The notes below the pieces were generated by a model. That model searched no databases, had not been told where the DNA came from, and was given only the letters and a program-made list of their open reading frames with translations. Of a stretch of 64,000 bases of DNA, positions 1 through 20,632 are shown piece by piece. The DNA is from Trochalopteron elliotii (taxonomy: Eukaryota > Chordata > Aves > Passeriformes > Leiothrichidae). Location of the stretch: assembly GCA_024734555.1 (NCBI GenBank), contig JANPWX010020199.1, positions 2,857,150 through 2,921,149 on the forward strand, given 5' to 3'. Position numbers and translations under genes: made by a program. The number at the start of each line of letters is the position of its first letter. The stretch's first letter is position 1.

Positions 1-1187
1 TAATAAATCATATTTACTGAAAAAAAAACTAAATGCAAGCCAGCAGTATAAAAACCTACCGCCACGCCGACACATTGTCTCGCTCTTTCAGCAGATTTTC
101 CTGACCTAAGTTGAGTAATGCTGTGTGCTGAAGGTGCATCTATTTCCACATCTTGCTGCTGGGAGATGTTTGTTTGTTTTGTTTATTTATTTTTAAAAAT
201 TATTCGGTGTTTGCATTTCAGGAGATAGAGCACCGGTGCTTCTGTAGGACAGTAGGAACTTAGAACCCTCCTTCATGCTTCCATTAGCGCTTCAGACTAT
301 AAGCTGTTCCTTTTCACTTTGTCTCACTATATCCCCTTTCATAATTCCAGTGCTTTTAACGTGCGAGGTGCTAATTTTTCCCTCAGTTTTTATTTTGACC
401 AAATCAGCGTTTTTCTGGTTTTATGTCAGAATAAACTGCAGTTTTCTTGTGTCATTTGAAGCTGGACAAGTAATCATGACCATAAACAAGGGTCAGCATT
501 CCTGGCATAAAACTAGGGAGTATTTGAGTCTTTCTGTCTGAGCAAGATCAAGTTAACCTATTAAAGAAAGAAAACGTTTAGCTCTAGATAGCATTAATTG
601 GGCAGCTTGCCATTTCCTATGCCCCTGAATCTGTCGGGTACTTTCTGGGTGGTGCTCCTATACTCTTATTCCTTTCTCACACTTTTTTTTTTTTGTGTGT
701 GTGTGTGTGTGTGATTAATGTCTGGACGCTGTTGCCAGGCAGGAGTTACAAAGAAGCTGAATTTCTAATTTTAATCTTAAGCAGCAGACTTGGTACTGTT
801 AATGCTGGTAAAAAGCCAGCTCTAGTTCATTCTGACTAGTAATTGCAGTGGAAAAGCAGCATGATTTCATTTACAGACCTTGTGTGGAGGCCTTGAAATG
901 GCAGCAGTTGAAACTGTGTCACTGTTCTGAGGCAGGATTATATTAAAACAAATTAACCTCTGCTTTTCTCTAAGGCCAGGCTAGCAATCTTGCCTATCTT
1001 TCTGCCAGTCAGAGGTGTCCCTGCATTCCAGCAGTTAATAACTAAAGGCCTGGAGACCCTTGTCTCTGGGATGTCACATTCTTTGAGTCTTGTGGTGTGT
1101 GAGGAAATTGTCTTTTTCTGGAAGAGAAGCCAGTGCGAGGTATAATGCGTGCAGCTGGATCAGTGTGTTGTTTTTTTTCTCTTTTAG
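1..1187 (+). other. ARRDC3: ARRDC3 intron 1 (3' part)
   Basis: Sequence before the first visible acceptor (pyrimidine tract then TTTTAG at 1182-1187). It contains a T-run joined to a (GT)n tract at 683-713. An 88-codon frame at 275-541 has no family resemblance and is taken as chance. No promoter or exon is seen. Confidence 0.8.
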
Positions 1188-8889
<7,702 letters not shown>

Positions 8890-11575
8890 AGGAATCCATA
8901 AGAAGCTGACTTGACTTGGGTTTGGAATCATACCTGCCGTGTTGAAGGTCAAGGCATCATGGTGGAGACACACTTTCAGAGAAAGTGGGTTTGCTCTTGA
9001 CTGTGTGGTGAATAAATGAAAACAACCTGTGATCATGCTTTGAAGCCTACAGTACCATTGTAGGACTGCTCCACATGCTTGAAGAACTGAGCTTTCCCCC
9101 CTCCCTCTTAAATACTGGCACATACTAGGAGCAGCCTTACTAACCTACAGTCATGTGTGTCCAAACACTCAAACCACATTAAGAGAGGTTTTGGCTTCCT
9201 CTTACGATTTGGAGATTTGCACATGCTTATTGCTTACATTGTGCGGTTCAGTGTCACTACAGCTTTTTCTCATTTATGCCGGACAGTTGTTACCCCTTTC
9301 TTTATTTCTTGTGGTCCGCACAATAAGGAGCAAAAGAAAGCTTTGACAGAAAAAGAAACAAACAAAAAACCCAACAGCAACAGACTTCAACAAATGCACT
9401 GACTTTTCTTTTTTTTTTTTTTTTTTTTAATTTAATGTAGCCGGGACTTTACCTGCATATGCACATGCTCAGAATTGTCCTAGTAGGCTGATCATATATC
9501 ACCTCTTCAGCTTGGATCCTGTTGTGGATTTATTTACAAACATCAAATGCCTTCAAGCCAATCCTCCTTGCTGTATGTTTTGCAGCCTACTGTAGTAGAT
9601 AAGCAACAGATATGGGGATAGGGTGGGAGGGTGAAGAGTTAATAGAAAGAAACTAATAGACTTCATCAAGATTGTATACTTTCTTGATTTCTTTTAAGAA
9701 TTTGTTGCCTTTCTACTATTATAGCAAAGCAGCATTTTGTTACAGACTGCCTAAAAATCACTTAATCTCAGGTGAACTCATCACTTGCCAAACTGTTGGA
9801 ATGCTATTTGTTTTTTTGTGTTGCACTGTTAAGTTAGTTCTTTTTTTGTTTTGTGTTTGTGTTTTGTTTTTGTTCTTTGCTTGAGAGGGAGATCTGGAAT
9901 AGGGACATACACAAAAGTTACAAAACCCACCTCATTCCCATTTCTCTTTCTACATAATAAAAAAAGTTGTTCAAGTTGTGAAGCTCTAAAAAGAAAGGCA
10001 TAAATGAAAGCAGCACCAGCAGGCACCAGCTGTTCCTCAAAAGACTTCTAAAAAGAAGCGGTCATATGCTGTCTAGGACTCACAGATAGATCAATATCTC
10101 AAGTAGTAGGGATAGGAAGGGAAAGTAAATTTATTTTTATATATAGCTACTTAATCACCAAAAATTCTATATGTGATGAGTCTAGTAGAAAGTATATTTC
10201 AAACTGCAGGAAAAGCTTCTTTTATGCTAAGAGCTCAGTTTGTGCACTTTGTATTGCTTTCAGGGTTTATGGTATTGTACAAGATTATAATTAAAGTGGG
10301 AAAGATCAGTGTTACCAGCCATACTTAAATATGAGTTAGCTGGAAGTGCTTTGATGACTGCATCTTCTGTGGCACTCTCAAGAGCTTTAAAACAAACAGA
10401 ACACTGAATTATATACTGTGTATTCATACAGAATGCAAGAAACCGTATGCAAAGAGCACTTGCCCTTGAGTGTGCCCCAGGAAAAAATGCAGTGGAGCCA
10501 TTACCTGTGCTAACAAATACCAGCACTTACATGCTAGTGGAAGTCAACTTTGCTCTTCAGAAACCATGGAACACAGATCACTGACAAAGGGACACCGTTC
10601 TGGTCTTGACTATTTGAGCAAATCAAGGTCTAATCCATCAAATACCTGTCTCCTTGTGCAATAAAAAAAGCTGAGAAGAGAGTGGGAGAGGGGAGGCTGG
10701 TGTTTCTGCATGGTGCTCATTTTTAAAACCCTCTGCCTTATTTTTAAGGCTTCATAAATGCGACAAAATAGGCTTTTCCATAAGTGGCCTTTATGAGAAC
10801 ATGAAAGATCATTCATGTTTCAAAAATGACAACAGGGTGATAAAATACAAATTATGAGTCGCGTTTTAAGTGATTCAGTTAAAAGGCTTGGGCTTTGAGC
10901 GGGAATATTGGCAAGAAGGAAATTGGATGATGTTACTTGGCCAGTTTTGTGGATGTCCCTTCCCTCTACCCTCTCCAGCCAGACAATTTTTAAAGCTGAT
11001 GGGATTGTTGGTATAAAAGGGCATTTGGTGGTTTTACTTTTTTTTCCTTTTTTGTTATTTTTACAGACTAGGGAACAATTGCTGATATACATAGCATTAA
11101 AGTACTTACCACAATACAATGGAAAATTGCATATGAGGCAGGATTGACCAATATCGTAGTAATTGACTTGGCATCACAGCCTTTGTGATAAAAATGAAAA
11201 ATTGTATGAGCTTATCAAATAAAGACTTCCAGTTTAAATTACATTGTTACTCAGAGGCATTACTCTTTCACAAATATTGGTCAATTCTCAGCATTATAAA
11301 ACTTGAGGTTCACAGTTTTAGCCCAGTATTTGATAGAGAATTCTGATCTGAATTAGGAAAAAGTAAGTAAAATCCAAACATTAGAGAAACAAAGTGCAAT
11401 ATTAAATGTTTGCTTTATAGATTATATTCTATGGCTGTTTGTACTTTTTTTTGTTTTTAGTTTTGGTGCTGAATATGTCCTTGTAGACTCTTTGTTTTGA
11501 GAAAACAATATGTGGAAAACAGTTTAATTTTTCCTATTGCTCTTCCTTGTGGAAAATAAACTTTTGTAAAAAAAA
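8890..11575 (+). other. ARRDC3: ARRDC3 3' untranslated region
   Basis: About 2.7 kb from the stop to the last strong poly(A) signal, a length I judge comparable with mammalian ARRDC3 3'UTRs. It holds a T20 run at 9409-9428 and further AATAAA hexamers at 9011-9016, 9956-9961, 10660-10665 and 11218-11223 that could give shorter isoforms. Candidate microRNA seed matches lie at 10244-10250 and 10656-10663. Small open frames inside are not considered genes. The exact end is inferred. Confidence 0.7.
11555..11560 (+). terminator. ARRDC3: Probable distal polyadenylation signal of ARRDC3
   Basis: AATAAA followed about 8 nt later by an A-run (11568-11577) and then a T-rich stretch with GTTTTT. This is a usual cleavage/polyadenylation arrangement. 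After this point the sequence character changes and a minus-strand frame begins. The genomic A-run prevents exact placing of the cleavage site. Confidence 0.6.
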
Positions 11576-11578
11576 AAG

Positions 11579-12485
11579 TTTTTAAATGTTATATCTATGC
11601 ATAAAGTAAAAAACCACAAGTATCACATAATACAGAACTTATTGTAGGAAAACATACATTGCCTTCTCAAAAAAGAGAGAAAAACTATTTCTAGAACTAT
11701 ACCAATGAAGTACCGCAGGAGTCCAGTTTCGGGATCCCGTCTCTTATTTACATCACTGAGGTCATGGTCCCAGATAGGAAATGCCTTTTTAGGACTCTGT
11801 ATCATATTACATCTGCAATGATCGTACTTTGAGGTGTCTGGTCCTTTTCCCTGAGGAGGTGACACAAATTTTGAGGGGATAGGAGGAAACTGGGGAGTGA
11901 CATCAAAGGTCTGGTTTGCAAATGGAACTTTGACGTGAGGTTTGTTGACTTGGGGTGTAGAAGGTGTCCTTTTCTGTTCCCTTGGAAGTAAGGTGATGTT
12001 GAAATGTCCACTTGTGCCCTGCGCAGTGCTCTTGAGTCTCCCCAGTGTCCCAGCAGTGTGGTGGTGCTGGAGCATGTCCTGTATGCCACACATGATCAAA
12101 ATGGATTGTCATCATCCTTCAGGATCAGTATGTCATTTGACCTGTGACGAGATCAGGGGCTTGAGTGGCAGGCCTGTCCTGTGCAACTCTGTTGGTGTTT
12201 GGGGTACTGGCCCACTGTGTTCCCACAGTGCTGTATCTTCACTTAAGTGATGCAGCTGCTAATGTGGGTGGCATAAACATTGATCCAGCATCCTACATAA
12301 TACAAACAAATAGGATCTCCCTCTCTGAAATAGAGCATTTCAGCTTGATTTTGAGGGTTTTTTTGGTGAAGAATGCAGACAGTTAATTCCCTCCTTATTA
12401 ATAACACTGTTAATAATTTTTGCCTAAGTTCAGGTTAAAACTAATAAACGTGAAGGTTGTCATTTTGCTAATCTGCTTGGAGATC
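11579..12485. other. Intergenic block with an unexplained minus-strand open frame
   Basis: This is the first 0.9 kb past the ARRDC3 poly(A) site. It is more GC-rich than its surroundings and open on both strands. The longest frame is 158 codons on the minus strand (11623-12099, first ATG about 12093). I do not recognise the product, and no CR1 or LTR match was seen. Confidence 0.4.
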
Positions 12486-13071
12486 TGTTAGTGTTTAACC
12501 TCTGGTAGCAAAGAAGGACTGTGCAGCTTCTCGCTAACTGCCCCACCAGTGGATTGGGGAAGAGAGTCAGAAGAGTCAAGTGAGAAGACTGGGTATCTCA
12601 TGGGGTGAGATAAAGACAGTTTAATAAAGCAAAAGCCACAGACACGAAGCAAACCAGGGAATTCATTCCCCATTTCCAGTGGACGTTCTTGTGTTCAGCC
12701 ATCTCTAGGAAAGTAGGAGTCCATCGTGCTTTAATGGTGGCTTGGGAAGACAAACTCTATCACTCCAAATGTCCTCCTTTCTTCCCCAGCTCTATATGCT
12801 GAGCATGACACCATGTGTCCTAGAATATCCCTGGGATAAACTGGGGATCAGCTGCCCCAGCTGTGTCCCCTCCCAACTCCTTATCTACCCCCAGCACACT
12901 CGCTGGTGGGGTGGTTAAAGAAGCAGAAAAGGCCTAGATATCTTGTGAGCTCTGCCCAGCAGAAAGTAGAACATCTCTGTCTCGTCAATGCTACTTTCTG
13001 TGCAAATCTGAAACACATCCTCATAATAGCGACTGTGACAGAAACAAACTACCCCAGTCAAAACTGGAACA
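12486..13071 (-). mobile_element. Solo LTR of an avian endogenous retrovirus (copy A, minus strand)
   Basis: Read on the minus strand it starts TG and ends CA, about 586 bp. Flanks are AGATC (12481-12485) and AGTTC (13072-13076), a 5-bp target duplication with one mismatch, which suits ERVL-like integration. Shared with copy B at 40786, in the same order: the 5' block near GATAG/CCAG, a TATA-like box (about 12792-12800), GATGGCTGAACAC, ATTAAA poly(A) signal (complement of 12620-12625), and the GGTTAAAC end. No internal gag/pol/env is adjacent, so it is a recombined solo LTR and non-coding. Family name not assigned. Confidence 0.8.
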
Positions 13072-13090
13072 AGTTCCTTCATAGATAAGT

Positions 13091-13093
<3 letters not shown>

Positions 13094-13121
<28 letters not shown>
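13094..13121. repeat. (TA)n microsatellite
   Basis: About 14 uninterrupted TA units just outside copy A of the LTR. Confidence 0.95.
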
Positions 13122-13125
<4 letters not shown>

Positions 13126-16100
13126 CCTGCACAACCCTTCCTAGAGATTTCTAGAGCTAGATGACAGAGTTAGAATTTAAATTAGCACCATTTAAGGGAT
13201 GGACGCTCTTCTAGCAGTTCTGTGCAACATCTTGAAGTCCTACATTTTCAGACCAGCACCTCTACGTAACAAACTTAGCTATATTGCCAGTGTTATTATA
13301 AATTCGGAAGTTATCAAAGTTTTACTATTTGAGACCTTGAGAATTTTTAAATGCAATGTTTATTTCATTATATAAGTAGTTTAAATGTAAATATATAAAT
13401 ACATTGCATCTGTTACAACAGGGTATAAAAGGGCTCTTCCATATCAGTCATCCATTAAAGTGCACAGAACAGCAAATTACAATCGCTTAAGCCCTTGACC
13501 TTTGAGAGGCAATGCTGCAATGTGGATCAAAATATTTTCTGCAAATTAGCTAGTTAAAACATGTACCTAGTGCTTTTTAACCCCTTGCTAGATTTAAGCC
13601 TTCCCTTGTTTTACAGAAATGGACCACTACCTTGCCATAATCTTCATCTGCCTTATGTTTGTACAGCACAGCTGTGAAGCGCCAAGTCCAGCTGCCGCAG
13701 CGACAAAGAGTCTCCAGAAGTCTCCAGCTTGTGAAGCTGGGCAGCAGAAACCCAGCAATGCTTTTCTGCAGGAAAATGTCTCTGCCTGAGCAGATGCTAC
13801 TGATCTGAACCAATTCTTGTGACTAAGTACACAGCTATGGGCAACTCTTGCAGAGAGATAAATGCCTAAGAGAGGTTTTCCACAGGTTAGTACTGCAGGA
13901 GGACTGCAGTCCTGGGGCCACAGAGGCCAAATGTCCTGCATGTTGTGGATTTTGAGGGGAGTTCAGAGATCCACAGACATGTTACGAGTTACCCAGATGT
14001 GCACTGTTATGACCATTACTGTGGATTTTAGCTCCTGGATTTTGATGCTATTAGTCACTTGCAAAGGCACATTGTCAGGCACATACCACACTGACCTCCA
14101 GATTATATCCTGGAAATGGGGGAAAAGTGACCTATATCTTCTCCCAGCAGTCATTCACTCCTGGAACTCCACCTGGATACAGCATGCTATTTTTAGAGCT
14201 GGATCTCCCTATCTCCCAACCTAGTGGATGTTAGGACAGAGGAGTAGCTTCTGAGTAGAGTTCAAGTGCTGCTATGAAATTCGAGCTGAACAGTGCACCT
14301 TTCACCTAGTGCAGCTCCTAATGGGGGACTCAGAGCTCAGAAGGACACTCATTGGCTGTTGAGTTTGCTTCAGGCACCTTGCCTGAAATGTTTGTCATAT
14401 TTGGATGAAAGACAATTACCTGGATCAGAGAAGGGGACAGTGCTAAATATAACGTAAAAATTGAATTATTTAGATGAATTTTAAGGGAGAGGGGAGCAAT
14501 TAAAAAATTAAAAATCACAGCCAGAAAGTTGGCCTGGTACAATGTAATCATTCTCTTGTGTCTTACACAAGAAAAACTTAACTCTCTAAGACAGTGACAT
14601 GCCATCTACGATGAGCAGCTCCCTGCATGATCTTCTGCTGGCGCATTTAGGGGAATAACCAAGCACACAATGTTTCCTCTTGCTCCCGTACATCACTACC
14701 AAGAGTCTATCACCTTCCATCCTGAGTCTCTCCAGGCTAAAGCATGCCTTTGACTCACCAACTCTCCACCAAATGCTTTGTAATGGGGAGGCCACGACCT
14801 GTTACCTGTTTATTGGTGTAGTAAATGTTATTTCTAAACTGAACTGATAAATGTGAGGCCATTCAATCTTTTTCAAAGGAGATACGATACTTTTGTTTTC
14901 AGCTGAATAGTAGGTTGGAGCATAGGAGGAGGGAAAAATTATTGCAAAACCTGGTTATTATTTATCTGTAAATAATGCAATTTCCCAAAGCTAAAAAAGG
15001 CCTTGCTGTCATTGGATTGCCTTGAATTAAAATGAAACTCCCCACTGGAGATGGTCAATATTCAAGGCAAATCTGTCATTGGTGCCCATCAGCTAAAAAA
15101 CAGAATTTAGGAGTACTGTAAAATGTGTCAAGTATTCAGCAGGTAATGACTTCTGATTAATAAATTGCTTTTTTATTATTTACACTCTTTCTTGGGGTAT
15201 CTACCCTAAGTTGGTTGAAGTCTGTCGAAACCAGTCCATTTCTTCTGTAAGTAGACCATTTTTCCTAGTTAAGAATTCCAAGAAAAGAGATCATGATAAT
15301 AATAACTGCAGCTTTAATTTTAAAAATTATTCCAGTACTAAATATGCAATATAAACAAAGAGAAGCCTGCAGTAATGTTTTACAGCTGTATAATTATCTC
15401 CTATAAATTAAAATAAGTGGTCCCCTTCCCTATCATTTAACAGGATAAGACATGAAAGATAGTTTTACTGCTGCTCATTATTTTTTAGTCCATCAACACT
15501 GTTTATGGTGACAGAGTTGTACACTTCTAAAGTAGCAAAGCAGTTGGTCGTTTTTCAGTTGTACTATGAAAAACTGACCCCCAGACAAAACAAAGGAAGA
15601 AAATGATACCTGGCCTTTGTAGAAGTAGAACAATGTAAATTAAGTAATCTTTAAAACTTACTACTTTTTCTGATTTTTCCCCTCATAGTTCAAAGTAATT
15701 CAAAGGAAGTAATATTCTACTCTTAATCAATTCTCTTAATTTTTATCTTGCTCTTTCTATGTTTTATTCAAACCTTTCAATGCTTCAAAATATCCTACTT
15801 CTTTTCTGTGCATATAACTTATGCTACCGTAAAGCCTCATATAAGCCTGTATTTCCTCAAAGAGAACCCATTTCATCCAACTTTTTTACCCAAAAATACC
15901 TTCTCAGAATAAGCTTGAAAATCGCTATATTCTTTCTCCCCCAATCATATTTTATGGAACAAAAACCTAGGAGTACTGACTAGATGGACTTTTGAATTCC
16001 TTGTGTAAAACTCACTTTTTGTTCATGGTATGAAGTACTAAATAAGCAGTTGCAATATGGGAACTATTTTAAAGTATTTCACCATTATTATTATGAATTA

Positions 16101-17874
16101 TTTCACAGTGAATGCAAATTTATGTACCTTGAAGGTGATTTTTTCACAGGTTTAAAACATTCATAGGAACCACTAATATTAGAGTACACTGCATTGAACT
16201 TGTATCTTTTTACTTGGGAGATAACAGATCTTACCCGTGTCTCACAATTACCCCTCCATCCCCCAAAAAGCCCCAAAAAACTAAATTACAACAAACCACA
16301 AACAAATTAAGCTTTAAAAAGGTTTAGAAGCAGCATTTTCATGTAGCTAACATAGGGAAACACTGTTCTAATGAAGGCTATACTACCCTACCTATGTGCT
16401 TATAGTTTTTTGCTTCCCATATGCAATTAGAAAGTAATTTTAAATTACATTAATTTATTTGGCATATATGTGGTATACTCTTCTATGACTTTGTACAGCT
16501 GAATACTAACTAGGTTTCTGACATGACCAGAAGAAATAAGAAATATTACACTTGAGAGCATGACTAGGGTTGACACAGAGTACAGGCAGCATTTTATTTG
16601 CTACTGCAAAAGGCAAGCTTCGCTGTGCTAAACCTTACTCTCTTGGCAACTAGCTGATAAATACAAAATTCTCCAACAAATCATTCTTTTACCCTTTGCT
16701 CAAAGTGAGCAGATCTGAAAGGGATGAAAAATTGCTATTATTACAATTAAAGAGCAGTGCAGGGGTAAGGAAGAAACCCAAATTTTGCAACTGGTGACTG
16801 GCACCTCCACCCAGAGTGTCCAAGGAGCCACCAAGAGAGAAGCCAGACATCTCACCTCTGACGACCACACAGATATTTTTAGCTCAGTAGTGCAATCTGC
16901 AATTTTTAAGTGCGTTGTAACAGGAAAGTCCCTTGCTGAAAGCAGTGAGAAGCCCTTCAGGAACCTCTGACAGAGCAAATTCCCCATCAACATGCATCTA
17001 CCTCCATCACTTGCGTGAGTCCACAGGGGTAACATGCACAGCCCCAAACACAGGCAGATATGAACAAAAGGGCCTGCGGGTAAGGAGCAGCTTTGATTTT
17101 TTTTATGTGATCCAGAGATCTGTTGACTGATTACACAAAACAGAGATCTGTTCGGTTCAGACAAGGACAGTTTAGACTTGGACGTGCTGTTTTGTTTTCC
17201 AGCTTTATAAGAAGATGTTCTTCTTCTGCAGCCCATAGATCTTTCTAAACATGGTGACAGTTTTAAAAAGGGGTTTCAAAACGCTGTTACTGGCTTATTC
17301 TATGGTGCTCTGAATTGTACCCAGGAACTGAACCAAACACTTTTCTCCAGCTCTCTTGCAAGGCAAGTTGTTGACAGGAGGAGCAAGCACTCTTGTGACC
17401 TTTAAAAGGTTTCACATTCATAAATTGCAACCCAGACCCTCAAGAAGCCTTAAGGCTGGCATTGTTACAAGAAGACAAAGAGTGGAAAAAAACTGAGAGC
17501 AGTGGAGTATGGTGAAAATCAAAAGCTACTGGGATTTGTCAGTGGAAGCCGTGTGTGCCATGGACATAGCCAGCATGACATAGTAAGAAAACTTGTCGCG
17601 GTGTCTCTACTTAATTTCCTCAGAGGCAAGGGGTGCCATCTGTTTTTTTAAGTTTAGTCTGACATCACTCAGGAAGGTTTGAATGTCGTGGGTGAGCAAA
17701 CCCTCCACATTGAGCAATGTAAACATGGGCAACCACCTTAATAGGGTAGCTGTGGGAACACTGGGTCTCGTCAGCAAGATCCAGGCACCATTCCCTCCAA
17801 GCAGGGATAGTGAAAGTGCAGCCTCATCCTCAGCAAGGGCTGTCTGACTCTCAGGAGCAGCTGCAGGGAAAATC

Positions 17875-17913
17875 AGTCCCTTGGCTCCTGGTCTAAAAGT
17901 CCCTTGGCTCCTG
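17875..17913. repeat. 16-bp direct repeat, period 23
   Basis: AGTCCCTTGGCTCCTG occurs at 17875-17890 and again at 17898-17913, each followed by a similar GTCT/TCTC..AAA spacer. It is a small local tandem duplication inside the 149-codon minus-strand open frame. Confidence 0.9.
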
Positions 17914-20547
17914 TCTCTAAAAGGTGCTGCTGACAACAGGCTGTCCGGGACAGGGAGGAGGGACCATGTCACCATGTTCCTCGTGAGGGTCAGATCTGTC
18001 CACACATGCACGGGTTTTATATTCTTGGCTTCTCCTCCAGAATTCACAGCTGACACTAGTTATTTCTAGGAGTTGTTTCTCTCCAAAAGGAAAAAGCAAG
18101 GGTGGGGGAGGAAGATGGTTGCCATTATTTAAATAAATAGCATATAAGCAATTGGTCTTATTAAAGAAATAGAAATAATAGGCTCAACCTTTTCACATCT
18201 TGTGTGCTTATACAAATTATGACAAGCTTAGTTCTGTGCAATTAATTTCATGAACATGCAATTTGCTTCTACATGATAGTACATATTGTACTTTTTTCTT
18301 TTTTTTTTTTTTGAAGGGATTATATTACATAAACACAATATATAGAAAAGGCAAAAATTATCATCAAAAGTAGGATTTGTGGCTCACTGGCTATGTTTAC
18401 TGAGTTAAAAGGATGAAATTTCTTCCATTCTGTTGATTTCCTTGTAGTTCACAGATTTTAATTACTTTTGGCTCTTTAACTGAGTTCATCTAGCCCTGAT
18501 TCATGACTGCTGCATCACTAAAGCTGCAGAAAAAGAAATTTTCAACTTTCACAGTCACCTTCCTTTTATGGAAAAAAACAAATATAGAGAAGTACTTGTC
18601 TCAATCCACACAAGGTCAACCCAAACAAAGACAAGCAGAAAAAGGCAATTCTGGGGGAATGACTGGATACAGATCTGTGAAGAACATTATGTGTTCCCCC
18701 ACCAACATCTAAACAGTCACTGGCAATTCGCCTAGATATTTTGGATGTTACATGTCTGTCAAATAAATCAAAGATCCAGATGTAGAATCTGGCAATGATG
18801 ACATTCTGCTGGTGTCTTTCAACCCGTCAGCTCATCATTAGGATACAGAGAGGCATAAATATAATGGGTTTTAGTCAGGTATGTTTTTGGGGTTTTTAGG
18901 CACTGTTTTATTTATTGGAAAGTTGACATATATTTCTTTCAGTTGATCAAAACAGTATTTCAAAAACTTGTTTTCTTTTAATTCTTTTTAGAGGAAAGGT
19001 TCTAAGAGGAAAATTCTCTCTTAAATCATGGAGAATAGTCCTTCAGTTGTGGCATCAGCCTTCCCAATATCATAGAACATATATGATGAAATTGCTTAAA
19101 GGTTTCCATAAATCCTAGTTATAAAATGTAAACTCTTACTTCTGAAGTGAAAGGAATGAAGCATCCTGTAGGGTAGGTACACTGTAAAAATTAAGGGACA
19201 CAGCTTATCTCATACAGCTAACTAAAGATAAATTATCTGGGTACATTCTTGTGCTTCACTTCATGATGTCTTTAGCCCAAGTCTTGGAGTTCTGCAAACA
19301 AAACTGCAGAGCGCTCCATTGGGTTTGCATTTTCACAGATCCAGCATGGTACAACCAGTGCACTCTCAACCGCTCTGTATGTCTAATAGATGGCAGGCTG
19401 ACAGCACACTGGTTATGTCATTGAGCCCACAGATTCATTTTGCACAGACTCTGACAGGTTCAGAGGAACTTCTTTAATTCATTAGTAACATATTAGGTAA
19501 CATTAAGAGAAACTGGGTTTTTACAGCAAAATATGCTTTGCAATTACTAAAAAATATACTATATGCAGTTTTGTCCCGTAAGGCCCTGTGAGTTCCAGTA
19601 AGCAGAAAGTCTTGCTGGACAGTCTGTGTTCAGTATCCTGACAGCCACATCGTCTCCTAATAGACCCTGCTCTAATTTCCATAGCTCTCTAAAGGAACTG
19701 ATGCTCTCACCAGCAAGCTATTCGTCCTGTCACTCTGGAAGGGCACCAGTGGTGTCCATCACCCCCAGCTTAGCACTTGGATAGAGAAAAGTAGGTCATT
19801 TAATGCAGCTGAGGCATAGGCAACACAGAGGACTGCAGTTTTGAAGATGCTTTTATCTGAACCCCCATTTCCCTGCAAGCCTCAGACACTGTTGTGCACA
19901 GAAACACTCTTCCTATGTTTACTTAAGAGGAGGCTGAGCTGTAGCAAGGAAAGCAAATCACCAGTATGCCTTCTGTTCATGTAACCTGTTTTCTCAAAGT
20001 GCTGCAATTTCCTATTGAGTGACCTAAAACAGTGGTGATAGAAGAGATAACAACTAAAATTTACAATTTGCAAGAATATTGTTATGTTTCTACTAAAACG
20101 TTTTTCTGCTTTCTCTTTGGAGCCATGAGTGGAGTGTATACTGCCCATGTATGAAAGAGAGAGACAGACGTTCTGAAGCTCCATCCTAACACCTCTTATT
20201 GCCTGCATGAGGAAAGTTTAGTTATGGTTAACTCTTACAACAAATATGACTTCACCTTTTTAACCCAACAAAAAATGTAGTTGTAGTCTTCCATTTAGTA
20301 GGGGCACATTGGTGCCCATCTTCTCCTTTGATTTATTCTTGGGGTAAAGGAGAACTCTAAGAACAATGCAATATTTATGCTATTCATTGGAAACCTGCTT
20401 TTCAACAACAACAAAAAAAGACTTGCCTAGGTCTCTCTTACTGAGAGTATTCTGTGTGCATTGGAGTAAATAAATATGCACAAGTAGCAATAAGTTAGAA
20501 CTCAAAACCTATAAATTGCTGAGTTTGCTCCAGGTGTCTTTGAGAGT

Positions 20548-20632
20548 ATATTTATAAGCAACACTTATAAATATAAATAAATATATAAATAAAATATATA
20601 AATATAAATATAAATAAATATATAAATAAACA
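20548..20632. repeat. AT-rich tandem tract (TAAATA-type)
   Basis: Imperfect repetition of TATAAATA / TAAATAAATA units for about 85 bp; low complexity. Confidence 0.85.

Noticed and set aside
11012..11020. TATAAAAGG in the ARRDC3 3'UTR
   Set aside because: Lies inside a transcribed 3'UTR, with no other promoter feature.
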